A DNA stretch of 64,000 nt from Pezizomycotina sp. ARF18 (GCA_002224055.1 AZLU01000003.1:254824-318823), one strand, 5' to 3'; positions 44,501-58,491 are shown, counted from the stretch's first letter. A program made the numbers and translations. The notes: generated by a model not told the origin, from the letters alone.

Positions 44501-45076
44501 CACGAGATAACTCCATGTGGCTTGCATCCGTATATTCGTCGATAAATATATATCCTGTGCTAGTTAAAAAAGAAGTCGATTGCGAACAAGATCATTTCAG
44601 GGATACGTAGATCGTGGGCCGACGAAAATTTTTTCGTTTGTATAAGCGAAAAAAAGCCCTAAGCACTTGTGCCGTTCAAAACAAACAAAACGACAAATAA
44701 TATATTTGGCTTATTGATAGCTTTTCCGGGGGTCGGTATCGTCGGCAAGTCGCGGCATTCAATTGGACCTTTTCTTTTGATAGAAACAATATATATTAAG
44801 GGGAATAATCAGCTCATCATTTTTGGTTTTTCTTTTTTGTAAAACTAAAAAATATCATGCCATTTATTTAAACGGCCCTAAGGCAAGGGAAAACGTTAAT
44901 CTTTACCCTCCCCCTCATGTCTCCGCTCCGGGTTTCTTCTCAACGAGGCAGAGGGGCCTGTCTAGGCCTAGATTTTCCCAGTTCGCCGAGTAGACCGGTT
45001 TACGATTTATAATTGGGGTTTTCTGACTATACTTCCAAGGACTTTGCTTGCAGTGAATATTCGTTCAAAAAGAGTG
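41560..45076. other. gene-poor AT-rich stretch
   Basis: Frames up to 86 codons without domains. Includes TTTA tracts (41733-41775), (CCCT)n and (AT)n tracts near 42.1 kb, and long AT-rich stretches at 42.6-44.2 kb. No gene, RNA or mobile element recognised. Confidence 0.45.
42096..42153. repeat. (CCCT)n then (AT)n microsatellites
   Basis: About six CCCT units (42096-42122) followed by an AT dinucleotide tract (42129-42153). Seen directly. Confidence 0.9.
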
Positions 45077-45103
45077 CTCCTACCGGTAGGAAGCCGGTAG
45101 GAG
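45077..45103. other. 10-bp perfect hairpin
   Basis: CTCCTACCGG (45077-45086), loop TAGGAAG, CCGGTAGGAG (45094-45103). A strong GC-rich stem in an AT-rich setting. No U-tract follows, so it is not a simple terminator. Role unknown. Confidence 0.6.
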
Positions 45104-48100
45104 TGCCCCTCCCAGGAAAATTAATCTGCATCCCATGAGTTGACAAGTGTAAGTCATATTAGACATAAACTTTTTTCCCTGTAAGATACTTAACCTTGTA
45201 TTTCTTCATTTGTTTTGTGTAACCTTTGGAAGACATATGCAGGGGCTTGAAATATTCCCCCATATATATGAATGAAGCACTCTGTTGCGGTTACTAACTG
45301 GAGCTGAAAGTACTGTCTCACAGGGTGATTTTACGACTTCGGAACAGGACATGCTTGGAGTCACCGGTTGCGGGGAAGACAGACGATACAGTATATCTAA
45401 GTGCACAACCCGCCGGAATGGTACGCTCTTCTCGCGGCAAAGGAAATTTCAAAAGACTTTTTGAAAAATGGGTCCGTGGTGCATCTGGAAATTATATGGA
45501 TCGTGCTCGGAGTGCAGTTATGTTAAGATCACGAAGATCTTACGGAAAAATGTGTACGTATTCATGTTCACATAGCTTACATCCCTGGACATTCTGGTAT
45601 TTCGAAACAGCCAAAAAAGCCTGTATTACCTGACTTTCCAATACCGTAAGAATTATAAATCAGACTGACTCTCAATCGCCACCTCATCTAGCCCCGATAT
45701 GACCGGCTTACCAGGTCAATGATCATTTGCTGAGCTCAGGTTGATCAGAGGATATTTTTCCGAAACTCAAAACGATACATCAATATGCGGTGGCTTGCAA
45801 CCTGTAACAGACTTGGTGATACTTTTAACCGCGACAGCTTACCCGAGAGACACAGACGATCAGAAAAACGTAAGATATTTCTTTCGGTACCCTTTTTTTT
45901 TCCTTTTCATATAGACCCACATCTACCTTCCCGAGTTTGATACTATCCCGATCCCGAAGTAGCACTGCTTAGCTCCCGATTAGGCCTACTTTGGAGTCTC
46001 GGGGCTTTCGGCCGAAGGGAGCGCTGTCGCGCTACGTCTCGGTCATTCGTCGATAATAATATAGTTTTTCTCCGCATCGCGACAACGCACTCTCGCGAAC
46101 TCGAACGTCGAAGCAGATTTATAATTATAATGTTATATAATATTATACATATCGATAATTCCATAACCTACTAGAAACAGGGCGTTCAGGGACCATCCCC
46201 TCACCTCCCGCGAAAATCAGAACTTTAATTCTTGCCATTTTGAAGTTTGAACGACATTTTTCCCTTCTGTATCCGTTTTACAAGGGGTTACTTGCTTTTT
46301 TGACGTGTATAGGTTTAATAGCCGGGTCAATTCTGTGCGTAGAAAGGCAATACCGGAGCGGGTCCCCCCACAAACGCAAAAACCTCCGCAAAAAAGAATT
46401 AGCACTAAGAGGGAAAAAAACTCTTCACGAGCATTTCATGAAGTTTCATATTTTCAGGTGACGTCCCATGGAAAAGTTAGATCAGAATGAGAACTATCGG
46501 GATCAGCTACGGCAAAAGTAACCCACACCGGCCGGAGACCACAGCTTACTATCGGTTAGGCAGACTATACGATGATAGAGCCTTCTTTTTCGTCGTCTCT
46601 TTTCTATCTTAAGCTCAGCGCCGTGTGCGATCTTCTTTTTAATTTAACTCCTCGGTTGTATTTTTTTTTCTCCAAACCTTACTCCTGTGTAGATATCGTT
46701 CTTCCCTGATCCATGTCTAATTTAAGATATAGATATTGGAGAACTGCTCTACTGTCGTTGATATGCAATACGGCAACTAGTGTCCTGCAATACGGCAACA
46801 GATGCGGTAATAACGTTTAAATTTGGGAAATATTCAGTGTGGAACCACTTTGATCAAAAAAATTTTTTTCCCACAACCTCAACAATATCAAATCAAAGGT
46901 ATCCACCATGCTCTATTCGAAATCCTTGGTCAAAAAACGAAAAACCTCTATGAAAAAAAGTAAGCAGAGATTTGGAAGTAGATAATCTAATCGATTGGAA
47001 ATAGCGACGGCTAATCTTGCGACTTTATGTAATTGTCATACACCATCTTTTATAAATCTGATATACATGTTTCATGAAATCAAATCTCCTTTTTAGAGCT
47101 AAAGATATTGATGTTGCAATTATTTCGTTTACCCTTGATCCTGGATGTTTACAGGCACTTCCGCTTCCCGTTCCTTTTTAAGCAGTGTTGTCGTATATTG
47201 GGCAAAAATGATAGACCTGTAAATTAATGCTGTTTCCATGCGGAGGTGACTGGTGGGGGCATAGGTGTGGTGGTCTTCTAAACGTCCTCAGCAGTTTTTT
47301 TAAGGTGGACTAGCCTGCAGGACCTTGCTGGTCTAAGTCCTGGACGGTGGCACTTGGTCGCTTTATTATCCCTCTGGGTCCAGAAGCACTTAAATGGCTA
47401 AATGGCCAGGGCAGGACTCGAATCGAGTTGGGCAAATGTGGACTTTTTTCTTTTTGGAAAAGGTGGAGGCGCCAAAGGGACTAGGGCTACTCTACTCGAT
47501 TCACCCAAGTTCCCCCAACAGACGAAAAACGATAAAACGCGCCAAAAACTGACGATTGCACTTTGTTATAATTCGAGACGATGCAATGCACTCTAGAGTC
47601 TACATTGCACGATCTATTTTAAGATTAGAAAACGCCTAACCAGTTACAGTTCCCTTGTAATTTGAATTTAAAAAAAAAAAATCAAGAAAGGAATAAAGCC
47701 TGAGAGCCGTCAAGATTGAAACATTTCGAATATTTCGAGTCATGTTTGAAATTCAATTTCGACGGCCTCGATAATATCCGGCTTGGTTTTGCAAGAAAAC
47801 CCTATAATCTATATAATCTATAATATAAACGGTTTAAGTTCGAAGTAAGTGTCGTTTCAATTTTTCTCCGGGAGGGGAATCTATAAGGAAGCTTCTATAA
47901 GGGAATAGGTATATATCACAGTATCGTATTTTGCGATTCAAAAAGTATATTAATATCGCGAAATAGCTTCTCCGATATATGCACAATCCCCACGGGTTTT
48001 GGGGTTTAGGGTTTCTGCGTTTTAGTGCTTTTGCCGTGCACGCCAACACGGGGCAATTACTTCGATAGAGTAACTTTGTCCATGGTATCCATAGCGCGAC

Positions 48101-51100
48101 GATAGCGCTACAGAGTTTCTTTCCCCCTGACGGTTCCCCCGGCCTCCTCACACTCCGAAAGTTTAAAAAAAGAATGATATACGACGGTACGGTGTATTTC
48201 AGCTATTGTAAAGGAAAGAAACGAAAAAGGAAAGGAAAACAACTTCCCACCTTCTGTGTTTTATTCAACTTTTAGTCAATCAATCAGCAACCGTAGAACG
48301 CGACTAATATAATGGCTATTCTCTTCCGTGGTGGGGCATCTGTTTACACCAATATCAAAATAGTCTTTTAGTGGACTTTTTACACCAATCACGAAAAGCA
48401 ATATAGAATCGATCAATAGAAGAATTTAATTGGAAAAAGATGGGTGTGTGGGGGGCGCATCCGGGACCAATGCCGCGAAGCCGGTGGAGAATTTTGTGGT
48501 TGATGAGGGCCTGCCAAGTGCCCACTTGAAAGCCTTGATCAAAAATACGGGCTTGCTTGGTGGACTTGAAGAGAAAAGCTAACGAAAGAGACTTTGGCTA
48601 GAAAAAGCACGAAAGCAAAAGTAGCCTGAAAGAATGGATAGCAGATCTTGATCTTGAACTTTGACAGGCCTCTAGTGCCAAAAGAGGCTTCTGGGTGGAG
48701 ACGACAGGCATGTAACTCGTCTTGCTTATATACTTGATGTATTAGGTTTAGCACGAATTATAATCTCCCCAATCTAGAGTAGACCCCACAGTTCCAGATA
48801 AACACTTGTCTTAATGACAAGTCGTCGCGGACTATAGTTCATAGAGTATCAGATGTAAATAAATAAAAAATACTATATGACTATTACCAAGAACACGACC
48901 GGTTCGCGCGCCGCGCATTTGCTTACGTTTTCCCGGTCGAATACGGCTGTACTAGAGGAGAAAAATGAGCTTCTACATCTGGACGTATTATCAATATTTA
49001 GCGTCCAATATAGTCTCCTAGAGCTGTAATTCTGCAGCTCCGATATTATAATTTTTGCATCAAATAAACAAGTCTGAAAATCTGGAGAGAGGCGAAGCAC
49101 ACTCGTGATCATGAAAATCGATACCTAGGTACGGATGGTGTGATATAATCATTTCGCGGTATATGATATGAAATTCGCGGTACTCGGTATACTATCGGCA
49201 GTTATCATTACTTTGCTATCTCAAAAAGGGGATAGTCAAAATGACATCTAACGGCTCTTCTAGCGATAGTAGATTCCGGCAGATAGAGGTGCGCACGGAC
49301 GAGTAATTAAGCGGCTTATGCATTTCGCGGAACAATTCGAAGGAGAATCTGTGTCAGAACAACGCATACCACACGGAGAACAGAAATTTTTGTTGACTTA
49401 ATTATAAACGAAAAGAAAACAACGGCAAAGGGGACACGAGCCGTGTGAACTCTTACGTTCCACGTAAGCATGTGCTTTTTATTTCATTTTTCATCAACGG
49501 TATAATACAATCTATTGTTTCTTCGACGGCTCACACGTTTTCCCTATCTAGCTTAGGCAGAGGTGTTGTGCTACGTATACTAGCGCGCTGCGACGTCGGG
49601 GCAGGAAATTCGATTCAGGGTTTAGGGCCAAATTTAACTTTTCCAGGAACAAATATCCACCTGGAAGGCTGCACCAAAAGGGCTAAACTGGATGATCTAC
49701 TATTGGTTGTATTCTGGCAGCCACCGCCCGTCTGACTTACGAAGAGGGAGGAGCCAAAAGCGATGCCGGAATCGAGCAAAGTGGGGTTGACGATTCGGTT
49801 CTTTCTTGGAGGAAACATTTCACCGTGCATAAGTCAACGGAAAGATAACTCCATCGGAAGCCAAACCTTTTTTTTTTCTTTGAAGGAAAAATTTTCTTCC
49901 TCTGTTCTTATTTCGGCCTTTTTGCTCATGTGTTCCTATTCTCCCCGGCGCTCCTAGATAGTCAAAGAACTAAAAACATAGAATGCCTGGTGAACAAAGC
50001 TCTATTTCCCACCCCTTTCCCCCCATCCAAACAAAATATTGGTTCGTCGCTCTTCTAATTGATTTGGCGCCTCCAGGCGAATAACGGCCTAACTTTTCTG
50101 TCCCTTGAGGAATTCGCACCGTGCACATTTGGCCATTGGCTGGTTAGTGTCCGGCGGCTCAGATCTCCAGGCTGGGAGGAGGGAACAGGAAACAAACAAG
50201 AAGAGTTAACGCGCCGAGCGAACGAGCCAGTCGCCAATATAACCCGAAAAGGTCAGGAAGCACCGCGATATCATTTTCTCGAAACTGGGCTGTGCAAGCG
50301 AACGGGAAAAGTTTGGGTTGAGTGGACCCTAAAGAAAATGCATTATGCCTGGAGTCGACGTCTTGGGAGAAGACCATTAGCTGGATCGATTAAGAATAAG
50401 TGCCGGAAAAATTATAAATTCATCCGAAATAATGGATACTAATCTACTACTACTATATCGCCTAAAGTGGGGAAATAGCAAATAGAAAACCTATTATAAC
50501 AATGCGCTCATTCTCTGCATGATCAAAGCGCCAAATAATCAATAACATCAGCCTTAGAGCGGATGGTTGGCCTAAATTTCAATGTAAACACTACTGAAAA
50601 TGTCGGATGACATCTTCCCCACGCTTTCAGGCTGCTTTACTCTGTGAATGCGAAGCTAAGAAATAGTTGCCTGTAATTGGGATTTTTAAAAGGCATCAGG
50701 GCTTGGTAAAAGGATAATATATAATGCAAGTAGACATCTCCGCCTGGATAGCTGGGGGTAAACATATAGCTGGCGATCGAGCTAGAGCTATCCCATAAGA
50801 AAGAATTTAAAAATCTGCACAAAAAAGTTTCCTGAGCTACCGAAATAATCAATGATCTTCTGCCTATCCTAGAGCTCGTCTAAACGATGCGCGCCGAGAA
50901 TAAGTCCGAAGAAATATCTCCAATGTCCTCCTAGCTGCATGGTGCATGTCGGAGTTGGGGGAAGAACGTCGTCTGACCTTGAAATAGGTACGTAGCTCAC
51001 GAAACGCGAATAAGCTTTTTTCTCGTACTCGTCTTCAGCAAAAAAGGTGATCAACTACGTTTTTGTTACTTCAAAGACGCCGTCAGCAGTTGATTCTTTT

Positions 51101-54100
51101 CTGTTTTTCTGTGACAAGCAGATCAGGCCACAGAGCCTCGTTGTTCCTCGATACCAGCACGGTGACCACGATTGGCTTAGGGAAACATGGCTTAAGGGTC
51201 TTAGATTACGAGACGTAAACATTTGATATCCGTGATCGATTATACTAATCTTCCTTCTAAACACGTAGGAAGAAAGGGAACAAAAATGCACGCTATGTAT
51301 AATTTCGTTCGGATCTTTTGCACGGACTAGGAAATATTTTGGGGAGTTTTGCGGTCCTCTGCAGCGATAGTGACATCAAATTGCTCCTCCTGTATTGTTT
51401 ACCAATCTGCAGGATGACCATGGAACAAAAAGTGATCTTGATCTTAACTGATTTGGATCGGTGCGGCTTTCCTATCCGCTCAACGATCTTTTTTCGATAT
51501 AGCCAAGCCGACTAGCTTGAAGCTATAGCGATTCTTTTTCGCAACTAGCAGTCAATGGTCAAAATAGCAGGTGAACCGTATAGGAAATTTTTACCAAGGA
51601 AGCAGTCTAACGAAATAGTCCCGGGATCAGATGTGGCTCAGAATTCCCTATAACGAAAATCCCAGTCCAAAAAGTATCCAAAATGCAACCCCGTTATTTT
51701 CCCCCACGATAATATATAGAAATAATAACAGAGCTAATGGGAAAAAAGGCTGGAATGCGTATACACCTTTCGCCTTAGAAAAACTAATGCACCCCACAGC
51801 CCAGAAAAAACAAAATTTTATATGTAATTAAACAGAAAGTAGAAAATGCGAATGTAGCAATAGGTTCCTCCGTTCGATTAGATTCAGATTGGATCGATCC
51901 CGAGCTCGCAATTTTTTGTCGTCGTCTCGAGGCGACTTGCCGTCTTTTGGTTTTGACGTTTGCCGTTCCCTTTGACTTAGATTCGCGTTGTCAATATCTC
52001 TGCTATTTTCACCAATTCTATAGATCTCCTTTTCTAATCGATTACCGGTATATCGCTTCTGATTTGGGTACTCCCGGGCGGAGGAGCGTGGGAGGCTGGG
52101 AGTCTCCACGAGCTCTCTCCATGTAAGTCAGCGTCAATTGTGAACGCCAACACCCTTCCCTTTTCAACACTGCGTTAATGTATCTCTAACGTTAGCGACT
52201 GGCAACTCGCCCGAAAGTCAGCGACAGCGATGGGCTGCCCTGATGATCATATCCAACTTACAGTCAAATGTTCCCCTTTTTCTCACGGGCGTGGGGGGTT
52301 TCTTATTACCAATATCAGAACGCGAAAAGAAATGGTATGGTGGTCAGCCCTTCGAGACAAAAATATATTATAAATATTTTTTTCTTATCGTAAGGTAATA
52401 TACGTTCCTATACTTTTGCTGCATGTTTGAAAGAGAATGGGCAAGGGATCCATCGATAATAACGAAAAAAGGCAATGTGACTCGGGATTGGGGTTTTAAA
52501 ACATATTGAACCGCGGTAAATCTTGCTATCCGCAACTGAAAAACGGAGCATAGAAGACGAAAAGAGATCCCGAAGAATCTCCTTCGTATTTTGATTGCGA
52601 ATATCGATATCTCACCCGAATTTTTGCAATGGTTGGAAATATATACACACAGAGATATGTTCCAAAAGTTAAAACTAAAAATAAAATAGAAATATAAAAA
52701 AACACCTCGGCTTTCTTGGATTAGGATTTTGACTAATATTAGTTGCTACCGTCTATCAATAGCTATAATCGTACCCGAATCCGTGTTTGGTAATATAAAT
52801 GTTCTCGCCCTCGTTGGAAGATAGACCCGGGAGCTACCCCTGCTAGATAACCTTGCTTTCACAGGATATAATTATAGAAGAAAGTTCGATGATATGATAG
52901 TATATCTTTTCATTAGATAGAACTTCCTTGTCTATCTATTTTGCTTAGAGAACGGTGGTATATCTTGGAAGAAGCATTCTGGACTATCAGGTTAGTAAAC
53001 TATATCAGTCAGAGTAGAACTTCACGTGCTTTATTGCCCTGATAACCATCGCTCTTCTTCAACTTCCACATGCTAAAACCAGAAATCGTTGAATTCTTTA
53101 GAGGGCAGTTTCTAATACAATTCTAGGTAAATTAAATTTCTTCATCTATTATTGATCCACAATTGCAACTCGAAAAGAAGTCATATCTGCCGAGTATCAT
53201 GTTTGCGTGACAACTGGCTGTCATTGCAATTGAGATGTTGTCGGTCAGTGAATACAGTACATCGTATCTTACTCTTCGAGTATCGAAGTTGCCCACATGG
53301 TCACAAAGATTCTGGCTTCCATTTATCAACTCCACTTCAGCCTGGATCCATGAATGAATATTGTATATTACTAAAAAGAAAAAAACGAAGCCGGACGGTG
53401 AAACCGGCCCTATCGTATCAATAACAATCAACGACGTATCTGTATCTATAGAGGGTTTCTGTCTAGGATCCTCCAAAAAAAAAAAAAAAAAAAAAAAGGA
53501 ACCCCCCACAGTCTTATACGATGTATCCTACCCTTACTCCCACCTTCGCCTTGGTGTTATACGGTCTCAGAATTTAAATTGTGTCAGTCTCTAAACACCA
53601 AGCAAGGCATACTTGTTTTGTTGCTCGCTACCCATGTAACTAGCGTGATCAAGACTCAAGAAAAAAAAAAAAAAGTGCGGAAAGACATTAAATAACACCC
53701 CACCTTATTCAAGGATTTCGTTTAATTGATATTGTAGGATCAGTCTGACACCCAATTGTTTCGTGTATACAACTGCATTACGAGATAAATTAAATAAATT
53801 AATTGATCATTGCAAGGAAAAAAGGGGAATCTTCGTTGGATTACTGAAAGAATACAAGGAATCTATCAACAGAAATAGAACGATCGACGATCGCGGCGAA
53901 TTCCGGCGGGCGTTCAACGTACGATACTTCCAGCTTGTCAAAAAAGGTGCATTTGCGATTTTACACGAAAGGTACCTTTTTTTTTGTATTTTTCTTTTCT
54001 TCAACAAGAAAAACATGCGGTAGCGGGACGACGGCGCGGTGGGCCGCTTCCGAGTCGCGGCAGATAACATCCCGGTTTCACGTTTTTTCTGGTTTTCGTG

Positions 54101-56710
54101 AAGTAAACTTTAGTAATTAGAAAACGAAAAAAAAAAAGTGTAACATGTACCGCGGCCGTGTTAGCCGTTAACAGTTAAGAATCGTTGAGACAAAGTCACA
54201 TGCACAAAAGGTTAAAAAAAAAAAATCGGAGGAACGAGATTGTGAGTCAGATACATATAGCTATATAGCCACTGATATAGCTTCAATGGTGATACGTACG
54301 ATCTCTTGCGTGTTCTGATCTCCGGATCTAGAAGTCTAGACTTTTGTAATACGCGATGTGAGAATTGTCGGTTGAGAAGTGCGGGGAGTTTTTTTTTTTA
54401 CCCTTCCTAGTTTCTAAAAGAGGAGGATGGCGTCAAGGGTCAGGTCAGAAAGAAAACAGGCAAAAGCTAACGTTATATTTCACCTACAAGAAGCTGAAAA
54501 GAGAAGTAAACATATTCTAGCAAGGGTTAGTTCACCTATTAAATTTGTTTATATTATATATGTGCGTATATAGATGGAAAGGATGGAAAGGGTATTTATG
54601 TATATGCAATCGAATCAGGATCCCTTACTTCGCGCCAGGGCCTGTCAAAATGCAACAAAAAAAAAACTTGGAAAAAAAAAAAAGGGCGTTGCCGGCAGAG
54701 TCTTAGCTTACCAGCAACTCGACTTACTCGTAACCCAAACTCGGCCGGGTTGGTTGTACAGGCAAGCCATGCGTAGGGCGCCCAACCGAAAATTCATACA
54801 TGATGCAGACAATGTTATGTTAGTAAATATGTCAACATTGCGGCAGCATTGGAGCGAGTTCTAGTTCCCGGCACGCAGCTCTTTTTCTTTGGTTTATTTT
54901 CTTTGTTTGGGGCCAACTGCATATACTATATACGACTGTGCACATTTCTACCGTTTGTGGCCATTCACAAATTTTATCAACCCTTGGGCTTTCCTCCGTG
55001 AAAAGAACGCGAATCACGGATCTTGGAACAAGTATCCGAACCCACCAATAACCTCTAAACGTGTGGAGTTAAGGAACTCGTGAATCTTGTTGGGTGATGC
55101 TGCTGCATCAGGCAAGAAAATATTGGGAAATTCTGGGCTGCATTCTGCATGTCTTCAAAAGGCCGTTGAGCGCTCGCTCGGAGGCTACCCAAGCAGAACG
55201 CGAGCAGCAGCACCACCTTTTTCCTTCGTGCAGCTCACAGAAAACATCATTCCCAGTCTTCACGATTACATTGGTTCATTATCGTCACGGGACCTAGTGC
55301 ATAAAGCAAGCGCGGTTAGGGATGCAACTTTTTTTTGCTGTGCTGCTGTATTTTGTTTTTGTTTTTTACTTTGTTCGGTTTATTGGATTCTATTAAGGGT
55401 CCTCCTCTTTTGTCTCTTTATGGTAAAATACATATGTTAGATATAGAATCCAATTGAAGATCTTCCGTTTCCCCTCTCTTTTGTCTAGCTACTGATCCTG
55501 ACAGTTTCTTCCCATTTGTTCTGGTAATCCACGTGTAATAGTAAAGTCGCACAGGTAAAGTAACCATACAGGAATATTCTGACAGTGATTTTCCTATTTT
55601 TTCCCAATTTTTTTGCGCTGATTTTCTTCTTATAACCAGTAAGAAAGATGTATAATGGAAAAAGGGGAGGGGGAAAAAGGAAAAAAAGAAATGTTAAAGT
55701 CTAGTATGAAAACACAAAAGTCGCTATAGACTATACATTTGTAGAAGAAAGGAAACGTTTTCGCTTTTTTGTTGCCTTATAGTAATTTTTTCTCCTTTTT
55801 TTTGGTCGCTTGTCTATAAATATAAAAATTATATAGATATGTATATGTATGTATAAAATAGAAAAGATATTTTTGCTTTGTTTTTCTTTTGAACGCCAAC
55901 TTGGAAAGAAATGGAAAAGAAAAAATTATGTATAAGAAAGGAAGAAAACGTGCTCCAACGGAAGGAATTATTCCAAAACGAAGGGTAAGGTTAATTGATG
56001 TTGTTAAACTCGAAGGGATGGAAATAGCAGTTTATAGCATGTGCGTTTCTGCATATTTTCGGCTGTATATGGTCCATAAGCCGAGACATGGGAAAGAAAG
56101 GCAGCGACCAAAACGCATATAGATTGCGACTACAAAGATAGTACACAGCTAGCGACATCAACCTTGAGCTAGCGCACACGAGTAGTAAAGAGGTGAGGAG
56201 TAGATAATTGAACATCAAAAAACATCCCAATGTTTTTTTTTTAATAGTTTGTGTATATTTCCTTCGTTGGAGACGTGGGAGAAAGAATAAAGGATTTTTG
56301 TCCATGATTCAGAAGAGGATAAGAAAAACAATAAAATCATGAATCAAAAGAGTGTTCGAGGAGAAGAAATGGAGATGATATAACAGGAAAATTTGCCCAA
56401 ACATCCGTTCTAAAGGAAAAAGAGGAAAAAAAAGGTAGAAAAAGAATTGCTCCGTTGAACGACCCACCCATCTATGAAGAAAAAGGATAAACCCGTTAAG
56501 GCAGGGGAAAGAGTACATCAAAAAGGTTATGTTATAAGACAAGTTTTTGAATGTTAGAACAAAAAACAAAAAATACCCCGTACGAATGAAAAGAAAAAAA
56601 GCAATAACACCTGTACAATTATTTTGAGAACGAAGAACAGAAGCACAAAAATCATTCCGAAAGGAAAGCTCCTGTAAGAACAATAAGAATAATAAAAAAA
56701 AAAAGCTTAT
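45104..56710. other. 11.6-kb gene-poor region, no supported gene
   Basis: Open frames reach 127 codons (50059-50442, plus) but none shows a domain, a paralog in the window or a plausible splice structure. A 117-codon plus-strand frame at 55087-55440 ends in a strongly hydrophobic stretch that is mostly a T-rich tract in translation. A GC-contrasting block at 47215-47440 has no recognisable fold. Poly-A runs occur at 53475-53498, 53659-53674 and 54210-54222. The last ~900 bp, T- and A-rich, are probably the 3' flank of the copper-fist gene. Confidence 0.45.
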
Positions 56711-58491
56711 CTACGGACGGAACTCAAACTTGGGCATAGTCTGGGAAGGGACCAAAGGAATCATCATGAGAACTTCGTTATCCGGGAACTGGAGAGAATT
56801 GCGAACGGAGTTGCAGTAGGAACTCAAACCAGATACTTTGCCGTCTTCTGCTGGTGCGCCAAGAGTTGCGGTGTCGTAGGCACCATACTCAAGTGGGGTC
56901 CCGCCAAGGTAGCATCCATGTTTGGTATCTCGTTCCTGTGGGTGGTAGGGCTAGCTGGACATGTTGAGTATGGATGACGCCGCACTGATGCCGTAACCGT
57001 CGGAGTCGCAGACCTCTGACGACTCTGGGGACAGAGGACCGCCGCTGAGGAGCCCTGGCGACAGCTGGTGAACCGGGCTCAACCAGAGGACAGTCCAAAG
57101 TCGCCGACCTCGGAGTCATCTCCGGATAGGGACTGAGTGAGGTCGGGAGTTACACCAAACATGTCCTCGAACGGAGGCTGGTCATGTGGCCAGACGGCAG
57201 TATTGGGTGGCACGGGGTATTCCGACGCGGCAGACATGAAGTACTCTCCAGAAGATAGTCGGAGGCTTCGTAGCCGGAGAAATCGGTGCGCAGGCTCAAG
57301 TCAGGGCGGCGTGCCTCAAGCCCGCCGAGGAAAGATTGAAGTCGGATATGGAACGGAGGAGACTCGCGGGAGACATCTGGTCCTTGATCGGGGTCGTAGT
57401 GCCCGAGACAGTGGTTGAATGGGCGAAAGTCAGGGGTTTGAGGCCAGGAGAATTGTGCTCTGACTTTACGAGTCTGGTCGGAGGGTGCTGCAATGCAATT
57501 GCCGTGGGGATGGTATCGGATGTCAAGCTCCTGACAGCTTGGTTGACGGGTCGTTCCGCCTCTGACAGGAGGTCCATCATAGTCGAGTTTCCATGAGCTC
57601 CATGATGGGGAATGTGATAAGGGGCGGTACCATGATGGCTATTGTGACGGTGTGTGGGGCGGTGGTGACCATTGGCAAACTTTGTGAGGCACGTTTCAGA
57701 CTGCGTCGACTGGAGCATCGGCTTCTTTAGAGCAGATCTCGGGGTGCTAGCCAGCTCCGGAACCGCGTCAAGTATCTCCTTTTTGATAGAACACACGCAG
57801 CGAGAGACCCAGAAGAGCAACGACACGGCCCGGAATGTTCTGAAAAAAAAAAAAATTTAAAATGTCAGCCTGAAACTCTTACTCAATCCATCGATATAGA
57901 GTATATAATTTTTCTACTTTTTATTTTTCCGAGTTGGATAAAAACCAACCCGAAGGGGATGGTGGGGCGGTCGGTATGGTATGTATGTATAAAACTATTT
58001 TTAATTTTTAATTTATATATATTTTGTTTAAACATCCTGTCTTTTTTTTAAGGGGGTTTTGAAGGAAATATGTCAAATGTTAGAAAAGGTTCGTTATGAC
58101 ACACGGTACGTACCCTTTGCTTCCGAGGTTTCAGCAGGCTCTGGCATTTCTACCAATTTCCATTCTCGTTGATGTAGTGATGTTTGACTGGGCCCTTCGC
58201 CTTATCACCGCAATCGCATTTCACATGAGCCGCTCGAGATTTTCGCATGGTACGGCAGTGCTGACACTGCGATACGGGCCGGCCCTTCTTTGCAATCTCC
58301 TGGAGTGGTCGATCTAATTCACAGCGAAAAAAGAAATTGTTATTTTCTAGAATTCTCACGATGAAGAAAAAAGGAATTGGCGTATAGGGGTGAGAATAGT
58401 TTGTATTCGTCTTACCGTTGTGGTTGCATCCGCTAACTCTGTGACCACGGACGCATGCGTCACACGCGTACTTCTTTCCTTCGAAATACAT
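56711..58491 (-). CDS. copper-fist transcription factor, three exons, frame-broken
   Basis: A copper-sensing nuclear regulator (Ace1/Mac1/Cuf1/GRISEA family) that binds DNA through a zinc- and copper-binding 'fist'. Exon 1 (58491-58416) encodes MYFEGKKYACDACVRGHRVS and CNHN. A 102-bp intron (58415-58314, GTAAG...TTAG) falls inside the fist. Exon 2 (58313 to about 58114) gives DRPLQEIAKKGRPVSQCQHC, then CDCGDKAKG and PEPAETSEAK. A second intron (about 58113-57840) starts GTACGT and ends TTTCAG. Exon 3 gives the Cys motif GPCRCSSGSL, then CSIKKEIL and TKFANGHHRPTHRHN, a family hallmark. The end is LVPSQTMPKFEFRP at 56711. Frame changes occur at the GGGCCC near 58190-58195, near 57795 and at several sites after 57300, and an in-frame TAG lies at 56951-56953. 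The conserved motifs argue for a working gene with sequence errors. Confidence 0.85.

Noticed and set aside
47215-47440. GC-contrasting block with ACTCGAATCGAGT resembling a tRNA T-arm
   Set aside because: No A-box at a suitable distance and no acceptor stem on either strand; the resemblance is limited to about nine bases.
50059-50442. 127-codon plus-strand frame
   Set aside because: Overlapped by equally long frames on the other strand; composition shows no coding bias that I can judge and no domain.
53132-53594. Overlapping frames on both strands around a poly-A run
   Set aside because: Low-complexity run of identical bases generates Phe/Lys blocks; no motif on either side.
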